DNA from: Bacteroidales bacterium
Lineage (GTDB): Bacteria > Bacteroidota > Bacteroidia > Bacteroidales > Prolixibacteraceae
Direction of reading: 5' to 3'
Assembly: GCA_012729335.1 (NCBI GenBank)
Contig: JAAYDJ010000032.1
Coordinates: forward strand, 33,616 to 97,615
Length of the DNA: 64,000 bases
Shown here: piece by piece, positions 10,401-18,051 of the stretch
Layout: every line of letters starts with the position of its first letter
Numbering within the stretch: position 1 is the first letter of the stretch
The notes under the pieces: generated by a model
The model's database searches: none
What the model was told of the DNA's origin: nothing
The model's input: only the letters and a program-made list of their open reading frames with translations
Translations under genes and position numbers: made by a program

Positions 10401-10461
10401 GCTGTGCGGCTCCCACCAAAACCATGCTGGTTAGAATCAAAAGCATAATAAATCTCTTCAT
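7435..10461 (-). CDS. SusC/RagA family TonB-dependent outer-membrane transporter
   Basis: The 1008-residue protein has a Sec signal (about 1-20), a carboxypeptidase-regulatory-like domain (about 22-100: VKVTGQVTEADGQGIPGVSI), the SusC signature EEVVVVGYGTQ near 105-117, a plug domain with the PLYVVDGMF and DASAAAIYGVRAANGVVLI motifs, and a 22-strand-type beta barrel ending in GLSIKF with a terminal Phe. It imports oligosaccharides into the periplasm using TonB-ExbBD energy and pairs with the adjacent SusD. It is the first gene of the minus-strand cluster and diverges from the regulator gene at 10780, with the shared regulatory region between them. Confidence 0.96.
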   Translation of the reverse strand: MKRFIMLLILTSMVLVGAAQPRVKVTGQVTEADGQGIPGVSILVKGTMVGTITDFDGNYTIDADPQSTLVFSFVGFTTVEIPIGNQTVINVQLREQAFDVEEVVVVGYGTQKVKDLTSSITTVKSDELAKTPSGQAMQALQGKVAGLQVVSSGSPGNSPTIRVRGIGSYPGQNNEAPLYVVDGMFFDNIDFLNPADIASISVLKDASAAAIYGVRAANGVVLIETKSGGYNKKTEITYDGYYGMQVAQNVLKMANAEQFTAMAMESGSAADASFILNAMQRYGRSRINPNVPDVNTDWYKEILRPAGIQNHSISVEGGNQSASYSIGTNYFAQEGILDMKNEYERFNLRTKLDFKATDWFTIGGNMILSNALKYGEEAGAWNQAYFAVPILPVYDPNLEGIAEPVNYANAQDLGYRSGQNPFPTLRYSDNRLKIRKLMANFYAKLQLIPEKLDFKTTYNHAFTSLDERNVRLPYFIGNSFQRVDASINKSTGIYSDQIWDNILTYTDRFDLHNITVMAGTSFRDEAYSGLRGGGLNFPWQREESWYIDQSQEKPEGSVGDGGARQYGLSYFGRLSYNYNDRYLLYATMRADGSSKYQQKWGYFPTVGIGWVLSEEPFLKNHATINFLKLRASWGQLGNDKIQASDGAITTSPVNLVIDDVMVSGTQTTNTFSSLKWELTEETNAGLTARLFDNHMSVDADYFIRDTKNAAIYVKIPGTGGSVLKNVGVIRNSGFEMAINWDDEFANGLRFNAGVNFSFLKNKVRDLYGQPYIDGGSAEFRQRSIVGHPLLAFFGYEVLGVYQNKAEIDADPSAPDSAVPGDFKYRDQQKEGEPGFGVINDDDRVILGSYFPSFLYGGNLGLSWKNFDLTASMLGQMGNKILNRKRGEIIWTADGNLDADLAVNRWHGEGTSNKYPSSAGLRKGWNQKMSDYFVEDGAFFRLQNVQLAYNIKGKQLFGADMPDTRVSLTADRPLTLFSYNGFNPEVASGIDTQTYPIPAVYTVGLSIKF

Positions 10462-10551
10462 AACATTTCGCAGATTTAATTAATTTGAGCGTGAATTTAA
10501 CACTTCTTCACAGTTCCCCCGCCCTCAGCGCCTCACTTTAAATGCTTACCT

Positions 10552-10559
10552 CAAAACTG
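10552..10559 (-). promoter_or_regulatory. Candidate -7 box for the SusC operon
   Basis: Read on the minus strand this is CAGTTTTG, one mismatch from the Bacteroidota -7 consensus TAnnTTTG. It would start transcription near 10545 with a leader of about 84 bases. It lies inside a small palindrome (CCTCA-aaac-TGAGG, 10549-10562). No convincing -33 TTTG was found. Confidence 0.3.
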
Positions 10560-10571
10560 AGGATTACAGGC

Positions 10572-10591
10572 AACTCATCATTAACTCATCA
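10572..10591. promoter_or_regulatory. Direct-repeat operator candidate (AACTCATCA x2)
   Basis: The 9-mer AACTCATCA occurs at 10572-10580 and again at 10583-10591, giving an 11-bp period, close to one helical turn. It lies in the intergenic region between SusC and the LuxR-tailed regulator and just upstream of the candidate SusC -7 box, where an activator would sit. Binding by the neighbouring regulator is an inference. Confidence 0.4.
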
Positions 10592-10660
10592 ACTGTGCCG
10601 CATTAGGATATAATATATTTTATTTGTGTATATTAGAGTCGTGAAACGCAGCGTGAAATT

Positions 10661-10668
10661 TATATTTG
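10661..10668 (+). promoter_or_regulatory. Candidate -7 box for the propeller/LuxR regulator
   Basis: TATATTTG is an exact match to TAnnTTTG and would give a start near 10675. Because it overlaps the upstream in-frame TTG at 10666, the regulator must start further in, which favours the ATG at 10780. No -33 TTTG was found at the usual distance. Confidence 0.4.
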
Positions 10669-10779
10669 TTAATTGTACATAATGAAATTGATGAGGCGAT
10701 ATCGAGCAGGTGGAATACGCCTCATTCGAGTAAAAAGTACTCTATTGATAGCGGGTATTTGTGGGTAATAGATCAGTTT

Positions 10780-13608
10780 ATGGTTATGATAAAACAGGCA
10801 TTATGGATGATGGGGATGCTGCTTTGGATGGTTTTCCCGCAGATGCTTTGGGGCATGGAAGGACATGCACCGGAAGTGAGGAGTTTCAGCAAGACCCAAT
10901 ATGGGGCCTCGAGCCAGAACTGGTCCATAGCCCAGGGGGAAGACGGCACCCTGTATATGGCCAACAGCGCGGGATTGCTTGAATACGACGGTTCCACCTG
11001 GCTGGTGCATTCCTCTCCCGACAGAAACATCCTCAGGGCCGTGGCCATCGGCGAAAACGGTTTGGTCTATACGAGCGGCTACCAGGAACTGGGTTACTGG
11101 AAACGCGACGGCCATGGTGCCCTCCGCTATACCTCCCTGAAGGAAAAAGCCCAGCCGCTTTTTACGCCCAACGTGGAGTACTGGAATATCTTCATCGACG
11201 GTCCCAGGGTTCTCTTTCAGTCCTTTACCCAGATACTGGTGTACGAAAAGGATACCTTTACATCCATCAACTTCGACTATTTTGTGAACGCGGCGGCCCT
11301 GCATGACGGGAGGCTCTTCATCAATGAGATGGACAGGGGATTGTTTGTATTGCGCGGGAACGAGAAGATCCCCCTTGTCGAAGGTGATTTTTTCAGGGGT
11401 AAGGCCATGCGGTTTTTACTCCCCTGGGATGAGGGAAGGTATCTGATGGGAACGGCCTCCGATGGGATATATGTGGTCTCAGAGGGAAAGGCGGAGGAAT
11501 GGTCCACCCCTTTTCAGGAAACACTGCGGCGGATGCGTGTGAACAGGGCCTGTCTGCTACCGGGGGGGGAAGTGGCCATCGGAACCATACTTGGAGGCGT
11601 CTATCTGCTGGGGCGTGACGGCCATCTGGTGTGGCATCTCGACACACGCAACGGCATGCAGAACAATACGGTACTGGGATTGCATACCGACAGTGAAGGC
11701 AACCTGTGGGCGGCCCTGGACAGGGGCGTGGACCTGATCATGGCAGGCCGGCCGGCAGGGGTGCGCCTTTTCCCGCTGGAAGGGATCGGTGCGGTTTACG
11801 ATGCGGCGCTCTTTGAGGGACGCCTCTATCTTGGAACCAACCAGGGGCTTTATGCCGGGGAGTACACCCCGGTGCCCGGGAATTTCACCCTGGTCCCGGG
11901 CACCCAGGGGCAGGTCTGGGACCTGGAGATCATCGGCCGCGAACTGGTGGCAGGCCATAACAGCGGCACCTTTGCCCTCACCCGGGGAGAAGTCAGAATG
12001 CTTTCTCCTGTGTCGGGAGGCTTCTCCCTCCGACCCGATCCCCGGAGGCCTGGCGTATGGCTTCAGTGTACCTATTCCAACCTCGTGGAGTACCGCATGG
12101 AAAACGGCAGGCTCCGTCTCGGCAGGGTGATCTACAACTTCAATGAGCTGATCCGTTTCCTGGAATTCGACCACCTGGGCAACCTCTGGGCCGGACATAT
12201 GTATCGCGGGATTTACCGGCTTCAGCTTCATCCCGCCGGCGATTCCGTGCGCACCATCGCCTATTACGGCGAAAATTCCGTTTTCGGCAGGGAGCACCAT
12301 CTCAGGGTGTTTAATCTGGAGAACCGGGTCGTTTTCACCTCCGGAGAAAGGCTCTACACCTATGATGACCTGAAAAACGAGGTGATTCCCTTTGACCGGC
12401 TGAATACGCTGCTGGGGGAGTATGCAGGAGCGGAAAGGATCATTCCCGCCGGCGCGCACCGCTATTGGCTGGTCACTCCACACAGGATCGGATTGTGGCA
12501 GCTTGGCGGCGGCAGGGAGGAGCTGGTCAGGGAGTATCCTTCGGGTGTATTCAACAACCAGCTCATCCGCAATTACCAGAATGTGTCGGCCATGCCGGGG
12601 CAGGTGGCCCTGGTGTGTCTGGAAAACGGCATCGCCCTGGTCGACACCCGCAAGGATGGCGTTCCCCGCTTCCCGGAAGGGAAAACCCCTGTAGTGCGCG
12701 AGGCCTGGCTCAACGGCCGCGACGGCCAGCCCACCATGCTCACGCCAGATCAGCAGGGATTCAAAATCCCCTGGTCCCTGAACAGCTTTCATGTGCGGAT
12801 GGCATTCCCCTGGTTCAGCAATGGCCCCGTTTCATGGGAGTGGTTTCTGGATGGGCTTTCCCCGCAGTGGAACCCCAACGGCGACTCCCCGCTGCTGGCC
12901 CTGGTCCGCCTGCCCCCAGGCCGCTATACCCTCAGGATCCGCGCCGCCGACAACTGGGGAAACCACAGCCATGAACTACAGATCCCTCTCACCGTCCGCC
13001 AACCCTGGTTCTGGTCGGTACCGGCACGCATCTTCTACCTCCTGCTCTCCCTGACCGCCCTCTTCTTCTTCCGCCTCCGCGTTATCGCCAATACCCGTAA
13101 ATCGGAGGAACGCAAAAGAGAAGAAAACGAAAGAGAACTCATCTCCCTGAAAAATGATAAACTACAGGCCGAAATCTCTTATAAAAGCAGGGAACTGGCC
13201 AACTCTACCATGGCCATCATCAAGAAAAATGAGTTCCTCCTCGATCTGCGCGATCTCGTCCTCGCCCAGAAAAACCAGCTCGGAACCCGGTACCCCGACA
13301 AATATTCCAACGAACTGCTGCGCCGGATCGATAACCACCTCTCCAGCCATGACGAATGGAAAATCTTTGAAACCCATTTCGAACAGGCCCACGAAACATT
13401 CATGAAAAATCTGAAAAACCGGTACCCCGACCTCACCCCCGGCGACATGCGGCTGTGCGCCTTCCTGCGCATGAACCTCGCCTCAAAGGAAATCGCCCCC
13501 CTGATGGGCATCTCCGTACGGGGAGTCGAAAACCACCGCTACCGCCTCCGCTCCAAACTCGGCCTCGAACACGACGAAAACCTCATCGGAACCCTGCTGA
13601 AACTATAG
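10780..13608 (+). CDS. Membrane-anchored propeller/Y_Y_Y sensor with C-terminal LuxR-type HTH
   Basis: From the ATG at 10780 the protein has 942 residues (a longer TTG start at 10666 overlaps the -7 box and is rejected). Order: signal/membrane segment (about 1-20), a large periplasmic two-component-regulator-propeller region rich in LW-A-D-G repeats, a Y_Y_Y domain (about 670-740: WEWFLDGLSPQW ... YTLRIRAADNWGN), a transmembrane helix (about 747-765), a cytoplasmic coiled coil (about 770-830), and a GerE/LuxR-like helix-turn-helix at the end (about 880-942; SKEIAPLMGISVRGVENHRY). There is no histidine kinase or receiver domain. It is therefore a one-protein relative of the hybrid two-component systems that control Sus-like loci. 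It diverges from the SusC operon and is the obvious candidate regulator of it. Confidence 0.85.
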   Translation: MVMIKQALWMMGMLLWMVFPQMLWGMEGHAPEVRSFSKTQYGASSQNWSIAQGEDGTLYMANSAGLLEYDGSTWLVHSSPDRNILRAVAIGENGLVYTSGYQELGYWKRDGHGALRYTSLKEKAQPLFTPNVEYWNIFIDGPRVLFQSFTQILVYEKDTFTSINFDYFVNAAALHDGRLFINEMDRGLFVLRGNEKIPLVEGDFFRGKAMRFLLPWDEGRYLMGTASDGIYVVSEGKAEEWSTPFQETLRRMRVNRACLLPGGEVAIGTILGGVYLLGRDGHLVWHLDTRNGMQNNTVLGLHTDSEGNLWAALDRGVDLIMAGRPAGVRLFPLEGIGAVYDAALFEGRLYLGTNQGLYAGEYTPVPGNFTLVPGTQGQVWDLEIIGRELVAGHNSGTFALTRGEVRMLSPVSGGFSLRPDPRRPGVWLQCTYSNLVEYRMENGRLRLGRVIYNFNELIRFLEFDHLGNLWAGHMYRGIYRLQLHPAGDSVRTIAYYGENSVFGREHHLRVFNLENRVVFTSGERLYTYDDLKNEVIPFDRLNTLLGEYAGAERIIPAGAHRYWLVTPHRIGLWQLGGGREELVREYPSGVFNNQLIRNYQNVSAMPGQVALVCLENGIALVDTRKDGVPRFPEGKTPVVREAWLNGRDGQPTMLTPDQQGFKIPWSLNSFHVRMAFPWFSNGPVSWEWFLDGLSPQWNPNGDSPLLALVRLPPGRYTLRIRAADNWGNHSHELQIPLTVRQPWFWSVPARIFYLLLSLTALFFFRLRVIANTRKSEERKREENERELISLKNDKLQAEISYKSRELANSTMAIIKKNEFLLDLRDLVLAQKNQLGTRYPDKYSNELLRRIDNHLSSHDEWKIFETHFEQAHETFMKNLKNRYPDLTPGDMRLCAFLRMNLASKEIAPLMGISVRGVENHRYRLRSKLGLEHDENLIGTLLKL

Positions 13609-13711
13609 AAAAAGATATACATGTCCTTTTCTGGCTTTTGTTTATTTAAAAAGAATTTAAATTACACAATATAAGTATCACATAGGTATTTTGTACTTAT
13701 ATTTGATGTCA

Positions 13712-13794
13712 GTATTCAAGTTATTTGTAGTCCCTTATACTTGAATTGCATTTTTAAATCCCGACGAAAGGAGACAGAGGTCTCCTTTCTTTTA
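13712..13794 (+). ncRNA. Candidate small RNA with own promoter and terminator
   Basis: A perfect -7 box TATATTTG lies at 13698-13705, about 90 bases past the regulator stop. The predicted transcript contains a perfect 8-bp stem (ATTCAAGT 13714-13721 with ACTTGAAT 13739-13746) and ends in a strong intrinsic terminator (13766-13789 plus T tract). No coding potential was seen. It could instead be the structured 3' end of the regulator mRNA with a chance -7 match. Confidence 0.35.
13766..13794 (+). terminator. Intrinsic terminator between the regulator and argS
   Basis: GAAAGGAGAC (13766-13775) pairs perfectly with GTCTCCTTTC (13780-13789) across an AGAG loop, followed by TTTTATATT on the plus strand. 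It separates the convergent regulator and argS genes. Confidence 0.85.
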
Positions 13795-13799
13795 TATTA

Positions 13800-15593
13800 T
13801 CACATTCTGTCGGGCATTCCGATACCGAGCATGCCCATTCCGCTTTTCATGATTTTCACGACGCATTCCGAGAGGACCAGCCTGAAGTTTGTTTTGTCGG
13901 GATCGGGTTCATTGAGGATGGAGTGGTCGTGGTAGAACTGGTTGAATTCCCTGGCGATTTCGTAACAGTAATTGGCCAGGAGGGCGGGAGAGTAGCTGGC
14001 GGCGGCTTCAGTGACCACACCGGGGTATTCCGAGATGGTTTTCAGAAGTTCTTTTTCCTTGGCTTCCAGGGTCATGCCGGGAGGGAAGGTGGTGGAAAGG
14101 GAAATCTGGTTTTCGCGGGCTTTGCGCAACACCGACATGATACGGGCGTGTGTATACTGGATGAAGGGGCCGGTATTTCCGTTGAAATCGATGGATTCCT
14201 CGGGATTGAAGGTCATATTTTTTCTGGGGTCTACCTTCAGGATGAAATATTTGAGGGCACCCAGAGCGATCATTTTATAGGTTTTGCCGGCTTCTTCATC
14301 CGTGACGTCTTCCAGTTTTCCGAGTTCCTGGCCCATTTTGCGGGCTACCTCCACCATACCGGCGATCAGGTCGTCGGCATCGACGACGGTGCCTTCGCGC
14401 GACTTCATTTTTCCGGAAGGGAGTTCCACCATTCCATAGGAGAAGTGGTAGAGGTCGCGTCCCCAGCGGTATCCCAGTTTATCGAGGAGATGGGAGAGAA
14501 CCTGGAAATGGTAGTTTTGTTCATTTCCCACCACGTAGACCATCTGATTGATGGGGTATTCATCGAAGCGCATTTTGGCGGTGCCGATGTCCTGGGTCAT
14601 GTACACCGAGGTGCCGTCGCTGCGCAGGAGCACCTTATGGTCGAGACCCTCAGCGGTGAGGTCAGCCCAAACCGAGCCATCTTCGCGCTGATAAAACAAA
14701 CCCTCGCCAAGGCCGCGTAAAACTTCTTCTTTGCCCTGCAGATAAGTCTCCGATTCGTAGTAGATTTTATCAAAATTCACCCCCAGTTCACGGTAGGTGG
14801 CGTCAAACCCTGCATAGACCCATCCGTTCATTCTCTGCCAGAGGGCGATGGTTTCGGGATCACGGGCCTCCCATTTCCGGAGGAGTTCGCGGGCGGCTTG
14901 CATGGAAGGGGCCTGGTTTTCAGCTTCCTCGCGGGCCATACCTCCGGCTTCCAGTTCGGCAATCTCCTTCTTATACTGTTTGTCAAAAAGGACATAGAAA
15001 TCTCCCACGAGGTGGTCGCCCTTGATTCCTGTATTTTCGGGTGTTTTGCCTTCTCCCCACTGCTGCCAGGCATACATTGACTTGCAGATGTGAATGCCCC
15101 GGTCGTTCACGATGTTGGTTTTAACCACTGTGCGGCCGTTCCCTTTCATGATTTCGGCCAGGGAATACCCCAGCAGGTTGTTGCGGATATGCCCCAGGTG
15201 CAGGGGTTTGTTGGTATTGGGGGAGCTGTATTCGATCATCACCACCCCCTCATCGCCCGCAGCTGCTTTCAGTCCGTAGCGGTCATCGCGGAAGGCTTCC
15301 TGCAGCAGGGCGAGCCATACCCGGTCGTGAAGGGTGATGTTCAGGAAGCCGCTGACCACGTTAAATGCTTCCACCTCAGGCGCGTGCGCCCGGAGATGCT
15401 CCCCGATCAGGGTAGCCGTATCCGCGGGGGAGCGGCGCGCCAGCTTAACCAGCGGAAACACCACCAGCGTCAGGTCCCCCTCAAATTCCTTGCGGGTTTG
15501 TTGCAACTGAAGCACACCCTCAGCTGGCGTGAAACCAAAAAGCTGTTCCACCGCATCTTGCAGGCGCTTTTGCAGGATCGATTCAATATTCAT
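13800..15593 (-). CDS. argS: Arginine--tRNA ligase
   Basis: This class I aminoacyl-tRNA synthetase of 597 residues charges tRNA-Arg. The N-terminal Arg-S additional domain (about 1-90) is followed by the HIGH-type motif as HLGH (132-135 in KPLHLGHIRNN) and, near residue 390, the KMSK-type loop as GKMKSREGT, as often seen in ArgRS. The DALR anticodon-binding domain fills the C-terminus, with NYCYEIAREFNQFYH. Length is usual for bacterial ArgRS. It is transcribed alone: a -7 box lies upstream, and a terminator hairpin abuts its stop. Confidence 0.97.
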   Translation of the reverse strand: MNIESILQKRLQDAVEQLFGFTPAEGVLQLQQTRKEFEGDLTLVVFPLVKLARRSPADTATLIGEHLRAHAPEVEAFNVVSGFLNITLHDRVWLALLQEAFRDDRYGLKAAAGDEGVVMIEYSSPNTNKPLHLGHIRNNLLGYSLAEIMKGNGRTVVKTNIVNDRGIHICKSMYAWQQWGEGKTPENTGIKGDHLVGDFYVLFDKQYKKEIAELEAGGMAREEAENQAPSMQAARELLRKWEARDPETIALWQRMNGWVYAGFDATYRELGVNFDKIYYESETYLQGKEEVLRGLGEGLFYQREDGSVWADLTAEGLDHKVLLRSDGTSVYMTQDIGTAKMRFDEYPINQMVYVVGNEQNYHFQVLSHLLDKLGYRWGRDLYHFSYGMVELPSGKMKSREGTVVDADDLIAGMVEVARKMGQELGKLEDVTDEEAGKTYKMIALGALKYFILKVDPRKNMTFNPEESIDFNGNTGPFIQYTHARIMSVLRKARENQISLSTTFPPGMTLEAKEKELLKTISEYPGVVTEAAASYSPALLANYCYEIAREFNQFYHDHSILNEPDPDKTNFRLVLSECVVKIMKSGMGMLGIGMPDRM

Positions 15594-15696
15594 GCTCTTT
15601 CTGTTTTATAAAGGCGATGCCGACCTGGCGTAATCCTTCCTTCAGCCCGGTGTGGACTCAGAGGAAAGGCGCCTGGTCCCGGCCTTTTCCGGCCTG

Positions 15697-15704
15697 CAAA
15701 GATA
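15697..15704 (-). promoter_or_regulatory. -7 promoter box for argS
   Basis: On the minus strand this reads TATCTTTG, an exact TAnnTTTG match, giving a start near 15690 and a leader of about 95 bases to the argS ATG. No clear -33 element was seen. Confidence 0.45.
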
Positions 15705-15716
15705 GTGTTTTTGGCG

Positions 15717-17279
15717 CTATACGATGATTTTCTCGCTGGCCTTGTCCCAGAAGACCTGTTTTTTATGGTGGTAGGAAAGGGTTCCCATGTGGGCGGTCAT
15801 CGCCTCCTCGAACCCGCTGTGGATGTCGCAACTGGGCTTTGTCCCCTGCCTGATGGCATCGAGCCACTCCTTCATGTGAAGGTGGGTGGTGTCGACGCGC
15901 TTCCCTCCCCGGTAAGTGTAGAGCAGTCCACGCCCCGCAAAGTACTTTTCCGTGGCTGAGGTAATGGTGTCGGCGCCCCTCCCGGGCACATAACTGTATA
16001 TGGGCATATCAGGCTTGATGATCCCTTTTTCAATTTTCCCGGCGTAGCGGGTCGATCTGGGATCGGCGTAAATGGTCAGGGTATTGCCCATCTCCATGTA
16101 GGCGTCGTGCCCCATCACTTTTTTGCCGCGGTCCATCTGGCTCGATAGCGTCGCACTGTAAAGGAGCGACAGGTTCTTCTCCGGAAACTCAAAAACCGTG
16201 GTGAGCACGTCGGGGACTGTACGTCCATCCTTGAAGAAGTATATGCCGCCGGTGGAGATGGCAGAATGGGGAATGCCCACATTCAGCACCTGGTTGATGG
16301 CGTCATATTCGTGGGTGAGCAGGTCGCCCGAGAGCCCTGTGCTGTAATCCCACCAGCAGCGCCAGCGGAAGAAACGCTCCAGGGAGAAATCATGCCAGGG
16401 GGCCGGACCGATAAACTGATCCCAGTCGATGGTGGCCGGACTGGCATCCTTATGGATATCATAGACCCAGGCGCCATTGGGATCGTTGCGGTTGGTGGTG
16501 ACCTCAATCAGGTTGATGGGCCCCAGTACGTTTTTTTCGATGGCTTCCCTGGCCTTCAGGTAGGCATCGGTCTGCCGTCCCTGGTGCCCCAACTGGAACA
16601 CCACCCCCGAATCGACGACGGCCTGGCGGACTTCATAGGTCTCTTCGACGGTCCAGGTGAGAGGTTTCTCACAATAGACATGTTTTCCCGCCCTGGCGGC
16701 CTCAATGGTCATAGGGCCATGCCAGTGGTCGGGGGTGGCGATGACCACCGCATCCACCTCGGGAGAGGCGATCAGCTCCTTATAGGTGGCATACCTCTTC
16801 ACCGGCTCTCCCATGGGGCCTGCGGGCCCCTCCCGGTGGATGTTGGCAGCCGTCTCACGGGCCATCTCCCCGTAGGTGTCAAAGACGTCACAAACGGCGG
16901 TGATCCTGATGTTCAGGTCTTCCTGCGACTTGAAGTCTACATAACGGTAGTCGTTTTTATTCTCTCCGGCAGCCAGGCGCCACTCCTCCACCTGCGAGGG
17001 ATGGGCAAATCCCAGGGCCTTGGCCAGCTGTTTCCCGCGGATCCCGAAACCGATCAGTCCTATGCGAATCTCCCGCCCCTCCGATTTGGGCGGATGCGCC
17101 GGCTCTCCCGCCGACATCCCCAATTCATCCGAAATGGAACGCTTCAGATAATGGTCGAGGCTCTTCTTCTTATAAAGGCCGTAAGCCACGGCTCCCAGCA
17201 CGGGTACCGTGGCCAGTCCCCTGACGACATCGCGCCGGGTCATCCCCGGTTTCTCTTCCTGTTTGTTGTGCTCGTCCAT
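15717..17279 (-). CDS. Gfo/Idh/MocA family oxidoreductase with twin-arginine-like signal
   Basis: The 520-residue protein carries a twin-Arg N-terminus (TRRDVVRGLATVPVLGAVAYG, about 14-34) suggesting Tat export or membrane anchoring in the periplasm. A Rossmann NAD(P)-binding domain follows, with GLIGFGIRG near 75-85, and the family's CEKPLTW motif in the middle. The C-terminal alpha/beta domain is typical. Such proteins act on sugars or other polyols using tightly bound NAD(P). It starts 5 bases after the DoxX gene and is likely co-transcribed with it. The substrate cannot be named. Confidence 0.88.
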   Translation of the reverse strand: MDEHNKQEEKPGMTRRDVVRGLATVPVLGAVAYGLYKKKSLDHYLKRSISDELGMSAGEPAHPPKSEGREIRIGLIGFGIRGKQLAKALGFAHPSQVEEWRLAAGENKNDYRYVDFKSQEDLNIRITAVCDVFDTYGEMARETAANIHREGPAGPMGEPVKRYATYKELIASPEVDAVVIATPDHWHGPMTIEAARAGKHVYCEKPLTWTVEETYEVRQAVVDSGVVFQLGHQGRQTDAYLKAREAIEKNVLGPINLIEVTTNRNDPNGAWVYDIHKDASPATIDWDQFIGPAPWHDFSLERFFRWRCWWDYSTGLSGDLLTHEYDAINQVLNVGIPHSAISTGGIYFFKDGRTVPDVLTTVFEFPEKNLSLLYSATLSSQMDRGKKVMGHDAYMEMGNTLTIYADPRSTRYAGKIEKGIIKPDMPIYSYVPGRGADTITSATEKYFAGRGLLYTYRGGKRVDTTHLHMKEWLDAIRQGTKPSCDIHSGFEEAMTAHMGTLSYHHKKQVFWDKASEKIIV

Positions 17280-17284
17280 AAGAT

Positions 17285-17776
17285 TTACAGGGTTTTGTGA
17301 TTCTTGCCGAATATTAAGCGGTCCAGACCAATGATCCGCCCGGTGGGGAAGACCATCAGGACGCCCAGGGCCAGGAACTCAATAAAGACCTTGTCGATGA
17401 AAAAGTAACTTCCCTCACTGGGCAGGGCATAGTTCAGGCCCGGGAACGGGGGATGCGAAAGATAGTAGAAAACCAGCAGAAGCATCCCCGCGGCGGTGGC
17501 CAAACGGGTGAAAACACCCAGGATCAGCCCCAGCCCTATCAGTACCAACCCCCACTGGTTGAGGAAATCGACCGCCCCCAGAACAGTGGGATGGGAGGCC
17601 ATAGCCGTGAAAAGCGGAGCAAAAAGCCCTTTAGAATCCATCAGGTATCCCAGCGGTGACCACGAAGGATTGAATACCTTCACCAACCCTTCATACAGAA
17701 AATGCCATCCGATGGCTACCCTCAACAAAACCAGCCAGGTCGCCTGGCGCCCCGACAGTGGAATGTGTTCATTCAT
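17285..17776 (-). CDS. DoxX family integral membrane protein
   Basis: This 163-residue protein has four predicted transmembrane segments and the DoxX pattern: WLVLLRVAIGWHFLYEGLVK near the start, then FLNQWGLVLIGLGLILG and a C-terminal hydrophobic segment ending in PTGRIIGLDRL. DoxX proteins are often paired with redox enzymes in Bacteroidota. It is the first gene of a two-gene unit with the exported Gfo/Idh/MocA oxidoreductase 5 bases downstream, which suggests a shared envelope redox role. The electron acceptor or partner is unknown. Confidence 0.88.
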   Translation of the reverse strand: MNEHIPLSGRQATWLVLLRVAIGWHFLYEGLVKVFNPSWSPLGYLMDSKGLFAPLFTAMASHPTVLGAVDFLNQWGLVLIGLGLILGVFTRLATAAGMLLLVFYYLSHPPFPGLNYALPSEGSYFFIDKVFIEFLALGVLMVFPTGRIIGLDRLIFGKNHKTL

Positions 17777-17861
17777 AAACGCCGTTATTTAGGTCTGTCT
17801 GTAAAAGTAACAATTATTCATACCCGTGCATCCGGGAGGAGGAATTTCTGCAAAAATGAGT

Positions 17862-17923
17862 AAAAAAAAAGCAATCTTCTCCCGGAGGTCATATCCCGGG
17901 TGGCCCGGGGCATGGAAGATTGC
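17862..17923 (-). terminator. Intrinsic terminator after the DUF1015 gene
   Basis: GCAATCTTC (17871-17879) pairs with GAAGATTGC (17915-17923), and the enclosed region folds again on CCCGGG motifs. On the minus strand the stem is followed by nine T residues. It faces out of the DUF1015 gene. Confidence 0.8.
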
Positions 17924-17985
17924 CGGGCGTGGCTGGAGACACGACCTGTACATTCTTTACGGAAGGGGAAGCGCATGTGCCTGGG

Positions 17986-18030
17986 GCTCCCGACCGGGCT
18001 AATTCACAAGGAATATGCCCGGCCGGGAGC
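17986..18030. other. Long hairpin just downstream of the DUF1015 stop
   Basis: GCTCCCG-a-CCGGGC (17986-17999) pairs with GCCCGG-c-CGGGAGC (18017-18030) with one mismatch, over a 17-base loop. It has no T tract and precedes the terminator at 17862-17923, so it may stabilise the mRNA 3' end. Confidence 0.45.
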
Positions 18031-18051
18031 TGGGAGGGACTGATTTCCGGC

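Noticed and set aside
10666..10779. N-terminal extension of the propeller/LuxR regulator from TTG 10666
   Set aside because: The TTG lies inside a perfect -7 box and the extension is not signal-like; ATG 10780 opens directly into a membrane/signal segment.
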